The notes beneath the pieces are model-generated. The model saw only the letters and a list, made by a program, of their open reading frames with translations. It did not search any database and had not been told where the DNA came from. DNA of 64,000 bases from Nannobrachium achirus (lineage: Eukaryota > Chordata > Actinopteri > Myctophiformes > Myctophidae). This document shows, piece by piece, positions 22,238 through 34,834 of this stretch. A program made the position numbers and the translations under genes. The stretch is taken from NCBI GenBank assembly GCA_963921795.1, contig OY997642.1:56281331-56345330 (forward strand), read 5' to 3'. The first letter of the stretch is position 1. Each line of letters starts with the position of its first letter.

Positions 22238-22632
22238 TAGGGCTGTCACAATTATTACATAATCGTCTAATCTTGATTATTTGACATTATCGCAATTATT
22301 TTGTCATAATCGTCGTAATCGTGAATGTTGAAACATTTCCGAAATAGTGGAAATAGCAGATCTACACAACGCGTCGCATCGCGGCGAGTTGTGAGCTTGT
22401 AGATCGGCTATTTCCACTATCAAAGTTATTTTTTAAGTAGTAAGTTGTCAAATATGTCAGTAATTTCTTTGTATATTTAGGTTATGTGTCATATCTACCA
22501 TGTACAACTTCAAAGCCTAAAAGCCAAACAGAAATGTAATTATCAACGACAAAAACACAATTAAATCGTTAATCGCCAATTATTTGAATGACAATTAATC
22601 GTCATGTAAAATGTCATATCGTGACAGCCCTA
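22238..22632. mobile_element. Complete family D hAT MITE with H1
   Basis: Ends TAGGGCTGTCACAATTATTA and TCGTGACAGCCCTA, flanked by a perfect 8-bp duplication AGATCAAC (22230-22237, 22633-22640). The H1 at 22346-22420 lost a few bases of its left arm (GATCTACACAACGCG). No coding capacity. Confidence 0.95.
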
Positions 22633-22640
22633 AGATCAAC

Positions 22641-23100
22641 AACTCAAAGATGCAACGAAAACTGACATCCTCGGCACCGATTTTGACGTGTTCAGTCAGA
22701 GATATTGTGCCGTTTGCTTTTGTCCACATCGCCCCAGCCCCAGCCCCGTAGAATCAAATGAACATGGTACATAGTACATACAGTAGTTCTTGAACATACG
22801 GAACATCCCTGGTCAAAAGTACACTTCACACAGGCGGGCCGCTTAAAGAGAACAAAGAACGAAGAAAGAAAAGAAAACACAAACAAAACAAACCGTGGGG
22901 AGTTCAGTCTGTACGTTCCGCTGTCACTCAGCCCGAACAATAGAAGCCTTCCATGCGTACGGTACAGTACAGTAAAGTACAGTACAGTACAGTACAGTAC
23001 GTGCGATGACAGGGCGGAGGCGACGACGCGAGTGGAAATATATATAACGACAAACTGGCAGAAAGATACAGGTCGTCCTGTACCGATAGACACCTTCCTT
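22641..23100. other. Presumed intron sequence with (GTACA)n run
   Basis: A short tandem run of AGTAC units lies at about 22960-23000. Otherwise no recognised feature. Confidence 0.45.
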
Positions 23101-23425
23101 TTTAACGTATTTAAGACCGGGAACGCATCAACCATTATTTTTAAATACGTTGGCTATTCAAAAATAGCAGATATACAAGCTCACAGCGCGGCACCGAGTG
23201 CCGCGCTGCGAGCTTGTAGATCTGCTATTTTTGAAAAAGAACATGGACATTTGAGGAATTCTTTGAATATACTAGACATTCTCTTAAAGCAAACATTCTA
23301 AATTCAAATCTTTGCTTCTGGGGGGTCCCTGGAACAAAATATTTTGAGGTGGGGGTCCGCGGTCAAATACACATAATTCTAAGGGGTCCTTGACATTAAA
23401 AGCTTTGAGCGCCACAGACAAAGAA
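23101..23425. mobile_element. Family A MITE with H1
   Basis: The H1 palindrome at 23157-23235 has centre GCGCGGCACCGAGTGCCGCGC, followed by the family A right block TTTGCTTCTGGGGGGTCCC and AAAGCTTTGAGCGCCAC, a diverged terminus. Confidence 0.7.
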
Positions 23426-23749
23426 ACATAGTTTTTTCAGAAAACCATTAGGATATGGAAGACATCTTTAGGGCATTACACGCTCAAACTTGGGGGGTGG
23501 AGGTTTTAATAGCAGGCAATAATAAGGCAATAATAATAATAATAACGCACGTACGCAAAAATGTACACACAAGAGTTCAACAGCAGTTGGATTACCGGGA
23601 ATCACCACATCTGCAGCACTGCTGCTGTTACACTAACAGGCCTCGCAGATGGAGTGCGTTGGGGAGGGTTAATGATACATTCTGGATGTAATGTCTCGTG
23701 ATGTAAACGTATAATAAATCTGGGGAGGAATGTCATGTGGGGTCCTAAC

Positions 23750-23785
<36 letters not shown>

Positions 23786-23918
23786 CGAGTGTGTTCGTCT
23801 TTCTTCCACCCCGATCACCCCCGCCTCTTCTCTCTCCAGCAAAACAGGATACAGAAGGACCCCCCCTCCCCACCCCCCCGAGAGGGAATGACCTTCTTGT
23901 GCACATTTACAGTGTCAC
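23426..23918. other. Presumed intron sequence with (CTGT)n
   Basis: A (CTGT)n tract at 23749-23782. No exon recognised. Confidence 0.5.
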
Positions 23919-24020
<102 letters not shown>

Positions 24021-24049
24021 GAGGAAATAATATAAAGGCTGCATAATTA

Positions 24050-24440
24050 TGAAGTGGTGTATAGGAGTATCTAGTAAATACGGCAATGTAGAAATGCTCA
24101 GTTACATGTAAAAGTCTGGAATTTACTTGAGTAAAAGTACAAACGTATTGGTATCAAAATGTACTTAAAGTACCAAAAGTAAAAGTACTCATTAGGCAGA
24201 ATGTCATATTATAGGTTTTCAAACGTATAAAGATCATTTTCAAATGGTCGAAATGTATATAAGTGGTTCATGTATATATAATCAAAATCTACAAAGTAAC
24301 CAGTAACTAAAGTTTTCAAATTAATGTAGTCGAGTAAAAGTACAATATTTGCATCTGAGATGTAGTGGAGATGGGAAATACTCAGGTAAAGTAAAAACAT
24401 ACCTCAAAATTGTACTTGTACTCATTACTTACACCACTGT
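24050..24440. mobile_element. Family S MITE without H1
   Basis: Inverted ends GAAGTGGTGTATAGGAGTA and CATTACTTACACCACTG, with AAGTACTTT-type motifs throughout. Where the copies at 9478-9826 and 50165-50575 carry H1, this copy has only GTATAAAGATCATTTTCAAATGG (24226-24247). It is a natural comparison for how H1 enters or leaves. Confidence 0.75.
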
Positions 24441-24513
24441 GCATATGTTGGCAGTCCTGCTCTAAAATGACATTGTACTCCAACTTTCCTCGCAAAGAAA
24501 ACCTGCGTCCGTC

Positions 24514-24514
24514 C

Positions 24515-24584
<70 letters not shown>
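24514..24584. repeat. (GT)n microsatellite
   Basis: About 35 GT units with one AT interruption. Confidence 0.95.
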
Positions 24585-25255
<671 letters not shown>

Positions 25256-25263
25256 ATTTAAAT

Positions 25264-25695
25264 CAGTGGTTCTCAACCTGTGGGTCGGGACTCCCAGGGG
25301 GGTCTCCAAATTATATTTTGAGGGGTCCCCAGATGATTGGCTTAATGCTAACATTGTTTTCTCACTCAACATTAAACAAACCAACATAAAGTTTGAGTGT
25401 ATAGAGGGTATCTGCACATTTCTATAGTGACAATCTAAGGACTTTTTAATCTAAAATGACAAATTAAACATTGGCAAAATTGTCAAACATAAGAGGCAGA
25501 AATTGTGAAAATAGCAGGAATAGCAGGAAAATAGCATGCTCACACCGCCTCGCGTTGCGATGCGTTGTGAGCATGTAGATCTGATATTTTTACAATAGAA
25601 CCGTGTTATACAAAATGTAATGCCTCAACTCTTAGTGCTCGTCAGTAAAATACGATTATTTTGGGGGTTGCGGCCTGAAAATGTTGAGAACCACG
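25264..25695. mobile_element. Complete family C hAT MITE with H1
   Basis: Ends CAGTGGTTCTCAACCTGTGG and AAAATGTTGAGAACCACG, flanked by a perfect 8-bp duplication ATTTAAAT (25256-25263, 25696-25703). The H1 at 25503-25598 has a disturbed left arm (AATAGCAGGAATAGCAGGAA) but intact family C inner arms ATGCTCACACCGCC / GCGTTGTGAGCATGTAGATC. Confidence 0.95.
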
Positions 25696-25703
25696 ATTTA
25701 AAT

Positions 25704-26180
25704 AATAAGTATTGATATTTCTAAATACCAATTATGTCACTGGTTTCAAAGGGATCCCAAAAAGAACAAAATAAGTTAGCAGCTCAGCAGCATGAGAGGT
25801 GTTTAGCCAAATAATTGGCAAAGCACTTTATTGATGACAGAGGAGAAAACTCGAGGAACCTAAAAAGTAAACTATGTTATTGTTGGTTCCATTGATCACA
25901 GCCAGAACACAATTGATTGATTCATTGTTCAAATACAAACAAAACGTGCTCTGGAAAATGCACACGGCCGCAGTTTTAAGCAGCAGGATGTTATGGCCTA
26001 AGTATCAGTGTCAGAGAGACCTACCTACTGAAGTCATGTCAGTCTGGACAGATAAGACAATAGGCCAGGGGTGTCCAAACCTTTTTTCAACATTAGAAAA
26101 TATTAAAACACCGACTATATAACCGACTATATAACCTGACATAATGTACTTTCGGTCGGACCATAACAAGTCACGTCACA
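25704..26180. other. Presumed intron sequence, nothing recognised
   Basis: GTTATGGCCTAAG and GTCAGATAAG-type words recur from about 20930-20995, suggesting a dispersed unit. No exon. Confidence 0.4.
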
Positions 26181-26186
26181 TACATA

Positions 26187-26447
26187 TCGTCGTTGTCGGG
26201 TGAAAACCTTGTATGTCCAAAACCGTTGGTTTTGCATGTATCATTTTAAAAATGATTTAAACTAGTGAAAACAGGCGATCTACAAGCACACAACGCCTCG
26301 CGGTGCGAGGCGTTGTGTGCTTGTAGATCAGCTGTTTTCACTACTTTTGTGCGACGGCCTTGTATGATGAAGCAGGGCTTTACTTGCGAAAGAACGTACA
26401 CATTTTAAACTTGGAGATACGAGGTTTCCACCCGACAGCAGAGATAT
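26187..26447. mobile_element. Complete family B MITE with H1
   Basis: Ends ATATCGTCGTTGTCGGGTG and CACCCGACAGCAGAGATAT. TACATATCG at the left mirrors GATATGTA at the right, compatible with a TA target. The H1 at 26262-26343 is nearly perfect: ACTAGTGAAAACAGGCGATC, arms ACAAGCACACAACGCC, centre TCGCGGTGCGA. Confidence 0.88.
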
Positions 26448-26752
26448 GTATTTAAATGACTTTATTTAACTATCATTACCAATGGTCTTTTGTCACGTGT
26501 GTGCTCTGAACAAAACACAAATAACTCCTTTAGCCTTATGTCACATTACCAAATGTAACCAGACGTGCAAGGTAACAGTGGGGTCCTCGAGGGGGTTCCA
26601 GAGGGTCCCCCCAGCAATATCAGTCACGGATAGACATTATAAATGGCCTTGTGGCCCGGAAATACTATACTAGTCTAAACTTTAGACCCTCGGTGCCACC
26701 AGAACGTACCTTCCACTTGCCCACTTGGGCCAGTAAAATGAATGCCATAAAA

Positions 26753-27201
26753 CAGGGGTCTTCAACAGGGAATCCGGGACCCCTAGGGGGTCCTCAGAGT
26801 TACTACAGGGGGTCCTCCAAATCTTTGAGTGATAGAAAGTTTTTTATATTAACCACTTGAACCATAGTGTCCGTATTCAGAGAACTTCCGCCAAAAATAG
26901 CAGATCTACAAGCTCACAACTGCGAGGCGCTGTGAGCTTGTAGATCGGCTATTTTTGGCAAAGACGTTTGGTGTAGAGGAGAAAAAGAGCAGACTAAGTA
27001 CAGAGTGAAATGTCAAGTTATGTATTGACGGTTCAAGTGGTTAAATATCTGACAACACAAATTGACAATCCAAAATACACTGATGATCGTTGCTGTCACA
27101 ACAATGAAACTATATGGAATCTATGAAAAGATTGTGGGGGTCCCTGCTTCATCTCTTTCTCAACTAAGGGGCCCTTGGCCTGAAAACGTGGAAGACCCCT
27201 G
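26753..27201. mobile_element. Complete family F hAT MITE with H1
   Basis: Ends CAGGGGTCTTCAACAGGG and AACGTGGAAGACCCCTG, with a perfect 8-bp duplication CCATAAAA (26745-26752, 27202-27209). The H1 at 26890-26960 is flanked by GCCAAAAATAGC / GCTATTTTTGGC, a family F stem extension. Confidence 0.95.
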
Positions 27202-27209
27202 CCATAAAA

Positions 27210-27899
27210 AGCTAAAAGCCCTAACCCCCAAGTTCACCAGACCTTATTTTCCTGTGGTACTGGTGTTTTGTAACGATTTTGTAAAATTGTCTGGTTAATT
27301 ACAGTATAGCGTCCTGTGAGCCCATCATTATGAGGGTTCGTTATTTTTCGATTCAAAAGTAATGTCCCTGGACCAGTAACTACGATGGTACGATCAGTCA
27401 TTTTGAAAGGCATTATCAGTATAATCACGTTCACCCTACTACGTACACAGTAAATTGGCCATTTGAAAATAGCCGATCAACAAGATCACGAAGCGTATGC
27501 CACGCTAAGCGGTAAGACGGGTGGGCCGCGCCGCAGTTTATCGAGTGGTGGGGGAAACCCAAACCGACTGAATTAGCCTACTGTACCTCTGCTTCTATTT
27601 ATTTGTATTCAATGTGGTAATGAGGGGGAGGAAAAGAGGAAAAGAGAAAAAGAAAAAGCATTGACGTTAGTAGAGAGTGTTGTTCGGGGGCCATCTGGGA
27701 AACATTAAGGCTGAAAAGTATCAGATTCGAAGCATGAGGACATCATCGGGCCAGAACAACTCCATCATCAATCTAGCATCGCTCCGCAATAATCACTTGC
27801 AGGGATTACCGGCGGGGGGGCGGACGTTTAGGCCATAATAACCCCCGGGTGGAGCCGGAGTTGACTGTGAGCTGAGCACGTATGTGCTACAGTGCATAA
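27210..27899. other. Presumed intron sequence with half an H1
   Basis: GAAAATAGCCGATCAACAAG at 27466-27485 is a lone left H1 arm. Otherwise nothing recognised. Confidence 0.45.
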
Positions 27900-28131
27900 C
27901 AGTGGTATTCTAATCAATATGGACTTCAAGGACCCCCACTTTGCATTAAGTCACGGACCCCCACAACTCGGAGAATGTACAAATGGAACCGAATGGACCC
28001 TTATGGGTCCATTTGTACACTCTCAGATACGAATCCATTTAGTTCCCAACTATCAATAATTTAGCTGGGGACCCCCTGTAAACCCCTCAAGGACTCTTGG
28101 GGGCCACCAGGCCCCACTTTGAGAACCAATG
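27900..28131. mobile_element. hAT-like MITE with H2 palindrome
   Basis: Ends CAGTGGTATTCTAATC and CACTTTGAGAACCAATG with GGACCCCC blocks. The centre (27984-28030) is H2: ACAAATGGAACCGAATGGAC, CCTTATGG, GTCCATTTGTACACTCTCAG. Confidence 0.75.
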
Positions 28132-28164
28132 ATTTATAACATCCATGTAGGACAGAAAAACTAA

Positions 28165-28186
28165 TATATATATATATATATATCGT
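28165..28186. repeat. (AT)n microsatellite
   Basis: About ten AT units. Confidence 0.9.
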
Positions 28187-28291
28187 TATCTTCAGACTGA
28201 AAGAAGCAACACAGCCATGGTTCACTGTGATGAAAGCTCTCCACCCACACTGATGAATAAAACACAGAACACAGGTAAGATGGTATATGAG

Positions 28292-28296
<5 letters not shown>

Positions 28297-28363
<67 letters not shown>

Positions 28364-28393
28364 AGCCGCCCTGAGAGAGAGAGAGAGAGAGAG
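28297..28393. repeat. (GA)n microsatellite
   Basis: Two GA tracts separated by TGAAGCCGCCCT. Confidence 0.95.
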
Positions 28394-28434
28394 TGACACA
28401 GAGAACGAGAGCGAGGCAGAGAGACAGGACCAAA

Positions 28435-29097
28435 CAGGGGTGTCGCACCAAATTCTGGGCCCTGGGTACTTTAACTATTGAAAAATAGCAGATTTACAAG
28501 CTCACAGCGTGGCACCGAGTGCCACGCTGCGTGCTTGTAGATCTGCTATTTTTGTAAAATCGTGAATATAGTCTTTGAATAGTTCAAAATCCTAAGGTTC
28601 TTTTTTAAAACCTATGTTGAAGGACCCCCAAAATGTATATGTATTTGCCCCCCCCCCCCCCCCAGCAGATTTACAAGCTCACAGCGTGGCACCGAGTGCC
28701 ACGCTGCGTGCTTGTAGATCTGCTATTTTTGTAAAATCGTGAATATAGTCTTTGAATAGTTCAAAATCCTAAGGTTCTTTTTTAAAACCTATGTTGAAGG
28801 ACCCCCAAAATGTATATGTATTCCCCCCCCCCCCCCCCCCCCCCCAATCTCAAAACATTTCGTTCCAGGGACCCCCCAGAAGCAAAATTTGAGTTACAAA
28901 TGTTCGCTTAAAAAATACATATATATTCAAAGATTTGGACACATTCTTCAAAAATAGCAGATCTACAAGCTTGCAGCGCAGCACCGAGAGCTTGTCTGCT
29001 ATTTTTCAATAGCTAAAGTATAAAATAATGAAGGCCCCTCCACCTTGGGCCCTAGCAACTCAGTCCCACTCCCCCCCACCCTCTTGTGACGCCCCTG
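28435..29097. mobile_element. hAT-type MITE (GGGGCGTCAC ends) with a 177-bp internal duplication
   Basis: Ends CAGGGGTGTCGCACC and TTGTGACGCCCCTG, the inverse orientation of 13043-13467. Flanks GGACCAAA and GGACCGAA match at 7 of 8 positions. H1 occurs three times: 28479-28554, 28663-28733 and a deleted copy at 28949-29009. The first two belong to a near-identical 177-bp tandem duplication (offset 177 from 28487 to 28664), each followed by a poly-C run. Confidence 0.85.
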
Positions 29098-29102
29098 GGA
29101 CC

Positions 29103-29104
<2 letters not shown>

Positions 29105-29141
<37 letters not shown>

Positions 29142-30360
29142 GGACAGAATCTCAAGTCAAGCTCAGCGAGTTTCACTCACTCACTCTACACCTTCCTCCA
29201 CTTGTGAGCATGCCATGCTGAGCGATGGACAGAATGTCATTCAGCACCATACGTACACCCAGCAACCGCCATGCCTCGCCTGCCAGTCAAGTCCAAGTGG
29301 TGTATTAGAACTACACAATCCAAGAGGCAAATAGTAGGGCACCCGCATCTACCTCTGGAGGGACCCCCGCATCTGATAATACTTTGAGCCAGAGACCCCC
29401 TTAACTCATTGCATGCCAGGCCCGATAGTCCCGAGATTATTTCAATGTCTTTCCCTGCCAGGCCCGATAGTCCCGAGAATTTCCGCCATTTTGAAAAAAA
29501 AAAAAAAAAAAAAAAAATTGAAAAAAAAGTTTAAAAAAAAAATTCTGACCCCAAAAAATGTAGTAGGCATGATAGAAATCGCGAAATTGCATGTTTAACC
29601 CCCATAGCAACCCCATCTATCAAACATGGCAGCCATCTTTGTTTACATTTTAAGAAAACATAATGGCTTCTATCTCATGAATGCCTGAACGGATTTCCAT
29701 TCGGATTTTTTTGTTTGAAAGCTGTGAGCAATGTGGACACACGTGGTGCATTATCTAGGCATGGGTGTGCATGATCCGTGCACTATGAATTACATGGAAG
29801 TCTATGGAGACCAGAGGCACCGTAGAGTACGGAGGTATGTTAAAATGGCGGAGAATGTGTTAAGAGATGTTTTGTGTTGTTAATGTTCAAAGTCATTCCA
29901 AACATTTTCAGATTTTTTTTGCAAGCTTGTGGATTGGCTCTTTTTTGAAGTATAAAGTAGCATTAAACAAGTGGTTAAATTGTCACTCACTTTACTTGGG
30001 GACCCTTTTCAAAACTCCTCAGGGACCCCCCGAGGCTCCCAGGACCCCAATTTGAGAACCACCGCCTTGAATAGAATTGTCCCCGCGTAACTTTTAACTG
30101 TAAGATAATGCTTCGAGGGGGGGGAGAAACGACGTGACAACAAACACGCTGGGCTGACACGCCCGTTCGACAGGGCCCTTATCTGCAGAGTAGGGGCACA
30201 TTGGAAGGACCACTGTTCACGGTCAGATAGGAGGCCTGCTGTCGTAAGAGAGTGCTACCCTTATCAGCCTGGGAGAGGGTAATTCTTCTGACCGGTCGGT
30301 AGCCAACATAGCATAAGCACGCAGCACTTTTATTTTGTAATGACTTGTCTCGCTGGCTAT
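29105..30360. other. Presumed intron sequence with GA and poly-A tracts
   Basis: (GA)n at 29107-29139, an A-run at 29494-29517, a direct repeat GCCAGGCCCGATAGTCCCGAG (29416 and 29458), and a hAT-like right end GGACCCCAATTTGAGAACCAC near 30040-30061. No exons. Confidence 0.5.
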
Positions 30361-30364
30361 ACAA

Positions 30365-30844
30365 TAGTGGTGGGCGATATGGAAAAAATGCAATATCACG
30401 ATATTTTCCCAAGCTGTATCACGATACACGGTTTTATCACGATTCTTTTTCACGTTGGTTTTGATGGTTATTTTTTCAAGTTACTTGACAAAAACTAGAC
30501 TCTCTGGGTTCCTTTTGGGAGGTCTAAATTGAACTTTACAAGTATGTAACTCTGACAGTGTACAAATGAAACCAAATGGACCCTTACGGGTCCATTTGGT
30601 TTCATTTGTACACTGTCAGAGTTAAGTGGAGAACTTGACATTTTAAAGTTTGAGAGCTACTGATTTAGACCAAAAATGCAGGTTTAAATTGAATTATGCA
30701 ATGAATCTCTGTATTAACGATTAAACAGGATTTTTTACAAGGCTCCCTCAATTGTATCACGATATACACGATATCTCTGAAAAGGCATATCGTGGAGACA
30801 TTGTATCGTCTCCACGATAATTATCACCATATCGCCCACCCCTA
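30365..30844. mobile_element. hAT-type MITE (GGGCGATAT ends) with H2 palindrome
   Basis: Ends TAGTGGTGGGCGATAT and ATATCGCCCACCCCTA. Flanks CTATACAA (30357-30364) and CTATATAA (30845-30852) match at 7 of 8. A large H2 palindrome at 30546-30623 has arms AACTCTGACAGTGTACAAAT, GAAACCAAATGGACCC and the loop TTACG. Confidence 0.88.
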
Positions 30845-30852
30845 CTATATAA

Positions 30853-31487
30853 GTATGTATTATGACAGATATGAAGACCATGCTGTATTTACACACCAGC
30901 GACAGGGTCAAGTCAGGTACTAGGCCCCCCCTGCAACACACTGAATCCCTTATACTGTAAATCTATAAGAGAAATTAGGTCAGGCTGGTAAAACGTTAAC
31001 ATAAAGCCATACAGTATGTGAACGGTACAGGCATGCAAAGCGTTATGTGCTGCATGGCACGGCCCCGCTCCCGCTCGACAGCATACTCTGGTCTATAAAG
31101 ACTGTGAATGGAAACCACCAAGAGATTTGAGGCATTTCACCGTTTCCGCTCGCAGCTGCCGCCTGCCAACCACCGCTCTGTGCATTGTGCAGAGTGTGCG
31201 TGCGCAGGAATTGAAAGACGTGTCGCGTTTGAACTTTGAAGAGGAAGCAGAATGCACTCACACCTTTCAACCGTGCACCGAGAGGGAGTAGAATTAGAAC
31301 TCCACTTATCACCGTGTGTGCTCAAGAGCGTGTGTGCACGGAACGGAACTGCGTGGCTGGTTGGCAAATGACTCACTGCGTTATCAAAGTGTGACTCGGC
31401 CGGGGTTGGACATTGTAGCGTGACTGACTTGAACCGAGTCCAAGATGGATGATAAACAGGAATTTCATTCATAAATTGTCTGTGATG
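30853..31487. other. Presumed intron sequence, nothing recognised
   Basis: No exon, RNA gene or repeat terminus is visible. Minus-strand open frames here have no recognisable domain. Confidence 0.4.
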
Positions 31488-31495
31488 GTATATAC

Positions 31496-31969
31496 CAGAG
31501 GTCTCCAACGTGTTCAGCCCAAGGACCCCTTAGTTGAGCGAGAGATGAAGCAGGGACCCCCACTACCTTATCATAGATTCCATATAGTTTCATTGTTTGA
31601 CAGCACAATCGTCAGTGTATTTTGGATTCATGTCAATTTGTGTTTTCAGATATTTAACCACTTGAATCGTCAATACTTTACCTTTCACTCTGTACTTAGT
31701 ATGCTCTTTTTTCCCCTGTACACCAAAGCTCTTTGCCAAAAATAGCCGATCTACAAGCTCACAAGTCACAACGCCTCGCAGCACGAGGCGTTGTGAGCTT
31801 GTAGATCTACTATTTTTGGCTAAGGTTCTCAGAATATGGACAATAGGGTTCAAGTGGTTAATGTAAAAAAGAAGATAAAAAGGTTTCTATCACACAAAGA
31901 TTTGGAAGACCCCCTGTAGTAACTCTGAGGACCCCCTAGGGGTCCCGGACCCCCTGTTGAAGACACATG
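31496..31969. mobile_element. Complete family F hAT MITE with H1
   Basis: Ends CAGAGGTCTCCAACGTG and CCTGTTGAAGACACATG, flanked by a perfect 8-bp duplication GTATATAC (31488-31495, 31970-31977). The H1 at 31735-31821 has an extra CACAAGT in its left arm. Confidence 0.94.
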
Positions 31970-31977
31970 GTATATAC

Positions 31978-32470
31978 AGTAGGTCCTCTCCTTTCACATA
32001 TTCGCAGGATGGGGGCTTGCGCAATCAGGTGGGCCCGAAAAAGGTAACGAGCAACGTAACTACAACATTTCAGCCAATCAACAGTTAAATCCAGCCAATC
32101 CCCTAAAATCCCCCATAAACACTTTCCTGAGGGGGAGCCCGAGGGGGCCGGCAGTGGAAACCATGATATCATTCACAATGTGGCAACACCACCACTCTCT
32201 CAAACAGACTCCACCAATGTATGCCTTTTAAGAAAGACTTTAAAACGGGGCAGCAGCAGCTAAGCTAACTTATTAAAAGGTCAAGCACATGTTCGCTCTG
32301 CAGATTACCTAAGGCTAACGGAATGCCAAGTTTGCTCGATGCAAAAGTAGCAAGTAATGAAAGCAAAAAAAGAGGCGTTTGAGGTTTATAACCAATGCCA
32401 TCACTTTTGGAGAGTAGGGTAACTCCAGTGGGAGTTTTAAGCCCAGGCAGGCCTCAACGCAAATCTGTGT
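31978..32470. other. Presumed intron sequence, nothing recognised
   Basis: No exons or repeat ends identified. Confidence 0.4.
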
Positions 32471-32925
32471 CACTTAAGATTTGAACCACTTTAACCATTA
32501 TTTTATGCTTTAGCTATTGAAAAATAGAAGATATACAAGCTCGCAGCGTGGCACCGAGTGCCACGCTGCGAGCTTGTAGATCTGCTATTTTCTTTTTCTT
32601 TTCTTTTTATTGTGAACATTTGTGCAAGTCTTTGAATATTTGTTTTCTAAATCCTTCTTCTAAATCAGTGGTTCTCAAACTTTTTCATGTCAAGGACCCC
32701 CAAAATTACATGTATTTGGCCGCAGACCCCATCTCAAAATATGGCATTGTTCCAGGGACCACCCAGAAGCAAATATTTGAGTTAAAAATTCAATATATAT
32801 ATATATATATATATATTCAAAAACTTGCAACAAAACAAACAAAAGAAAATGACAATTAAAAAAAAATAGCAGATCTACAAGCTTGCAGCGCGCTGTGAGC
32901 TTGTATGATCTGCTATTTTTCAATA
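32471..32925. mobile_element. Family A MITE sequences with two H1 copies
   Basis: The left block TTTGAACCACTTTAACC and ATTTTATGCTTTAGCTATTG leads into H1 at 32519-32592 (centre GCGTGGCACCGAGTGCCACGC). A hAT-like end CAGTGGTTCTCAAACTTTTTC starts at 32666. A second H1 lies at 32862-32924 with the reduced centre GCAGCGCGCTGTG. An (AT)n tract is at 32794-32816. Confidence 0.75.
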
Positions 32926-32939
32926 GTTAAAGCATTAAA

Positions 32940-34402
32940 TAATTCTAGGCCTAATAGGGTTAAAGGAGGGGATCTGATAAACTTGTGGCGACAATGAGCC
33001 TACAGTCAGGAACCAAACTGAAACCAATACCAGTAAGACTCCGTTAAGAATCTTAAGATCTCCCCTAATCGGGAGATAAGTGACCGCTATAACATGGGAT
33101 GAAATCCCCTCCACCCACACAAACATAATTAACATTATGTGTGTTATGTTTGAGCCAGTTGTTTTCTGTGCTGGGGTGTTTTCCTGAAACGGGTGCACTT
33201 TTTTTTTTCTTTTTCGGGCCCAGCAGCAACACCAAACATTATATTTCCTTCCTGTGTGTGCCCCTTGCTCACCCACCCTTCCCTGTGCTTCCCTCGCTCT
33301 CTTCCCCGAGCGGAAAAGTCCCTGTTTGTCTGACCAGCTATACGGGCAAAACCAAAACATCGATAACGAGACTTTCTCATTGTATCTGTTTGGGGTGAGG
33401 AGGGTTGAGGAAAGCGATCCTGTATTGTCTCTCGCTTTCTCTGCCATCTTCATTTCAAAACAAACTCCAGAGCGGAGCCATGCCTGGCACTGTATAGTCC
33501 AGCGAGTCCACTCCTCACACAAAGACCCACCCCTCTTGTGCACACTGCGACTGGTGGAGTGGGCCTGCCACAACCAGTTTATCCACATCTGCAAATATAC
33601 AGCGTATGCCTGAATACCATGTCTATTGTGTTATATGACACTGATGAGACATTGGAATAAACACAGCAAGGCCGGCCTTCTATGAATTTGACTGTTATAA
33701 CTGGGAAGAGAACACAGTACACAGATACCTAATGTTAAGATTCTGCGCCTGTTTAAAAGGCCCCTGGAACACTCCCAGTTACTCCCACAGGTGTTTTCAG
33801 TTACTCTTACTGATTACATCTCTAGTCACATTGACGCTGGGTGAAGCTAAGCTATGTGACAAATTTATGAAGTCACAAAAGCATATGGGCCAAAAAAAAC
33901 ATGATAACAAGTTAAATTGGCCTGATCTTAGACTAGAAATAGAGGCTTGGGTGTTATGAAGGTATACATGGGATATGTATAAATACAGACAGTACTCAGT
34001 TTCACTATCGTCAGAAATACAGACATTCCTCTTACCGATACTGTAACTGATAGAGAATGTTTTCATTTGGACGCAAAGATAAAAAGAAAAGTCATTTCTG
34101 CTCTATAGGGTCTTCTAACTAATCCACAAGATATGACTAGATATGGAATTGTGTGAATATATTGCCACATATTTAACGTCATCTTGAGATTACTTCTTCC
34201 AACTACAAAAGCAGTTTATTAGTCATCACCGGTGACCACCCATACATCATCTCTGTTCAGCCTGCGCTGATGACTTGTGTGTCACCAGAGAGCAACAAGT
34301 CAGTGTCATCGGCTCTGCCAGCAACATGCTGAATCTGTGGAAGAATTTCATTAGTTCCTTCCTATATGTTCATTATTCTATGGGCCATACGTATATAAAT
34401 GG
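32940..34402. other. Presumed intron sequence, nothing recognised
   Basis: About 1.4 kb without recognised repeats, the longest such stretch in the left half. A 219-codon open frame on the minus strand (32935-33594) has no recognisable domain, conserved composition or splice context and is not called as a gene. Confidence 0.45.
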
Positions 34403-34672
34403 ATGGCAGTGGCTCGGGAGGTAGAGCAGTCGCTTTGGAAACGGAAGGTTACCGTTTCAGTCCCTGTCTCCCCCTGTGTTAGAGTGTCAAAGTGCCATTG
34501 AGCAAGACACTGAACCCTGAACTGCTCCTGATGAGCAGGTTGGTGCCTTGCATGGTTTCCTCCGCCGGCTGTGTCTGAATGTGTGTGTGACTGAATAAGT
34601 GAATGTAATTATGCATGGTGAACAGCACTTTGGATAAAGGTGGCGCTATATAAATGCACCATTTAAACCCAG
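34403..34672 (+). mobile_element. tRNA-derived teleost SINE
   Basis: Box A-like GTGGCTCGGGAGGTAGAGCA, box B-like GTTTCAGTCCC region, the block AAGTGCCATTGAGCAAGACA and a tail AGCACTTTGGATAAAGGTGG, CGCTATATAAATGCACC are the recognisable order of a widespread fish SINE. It is moderately diverged from what I recall of the consensus. No poly-A tail. Confidence 0.85.
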
Positions 34673-34834
34673 TTAGTAGACAGACTAAACGTGTACCAGC
34701 CATTCATTGTTGGCTAGACAAAGTCATACATGATAACGATGACTTCTATAACCAGCAGCACAACTCGTTTTCTGTTTGTTTGTTTGTTACACAAATCATA
34801 TACCCCGGTGAAATGTCAGGAAACTGAGGAAAGT

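Noticed and set aside
32935-33594. 219-codon open frame on the minus strand
   Set aside because: No recognisable domain, no conserved composition, no splice context. It lies in presumed intron sequence of tsc22d2.
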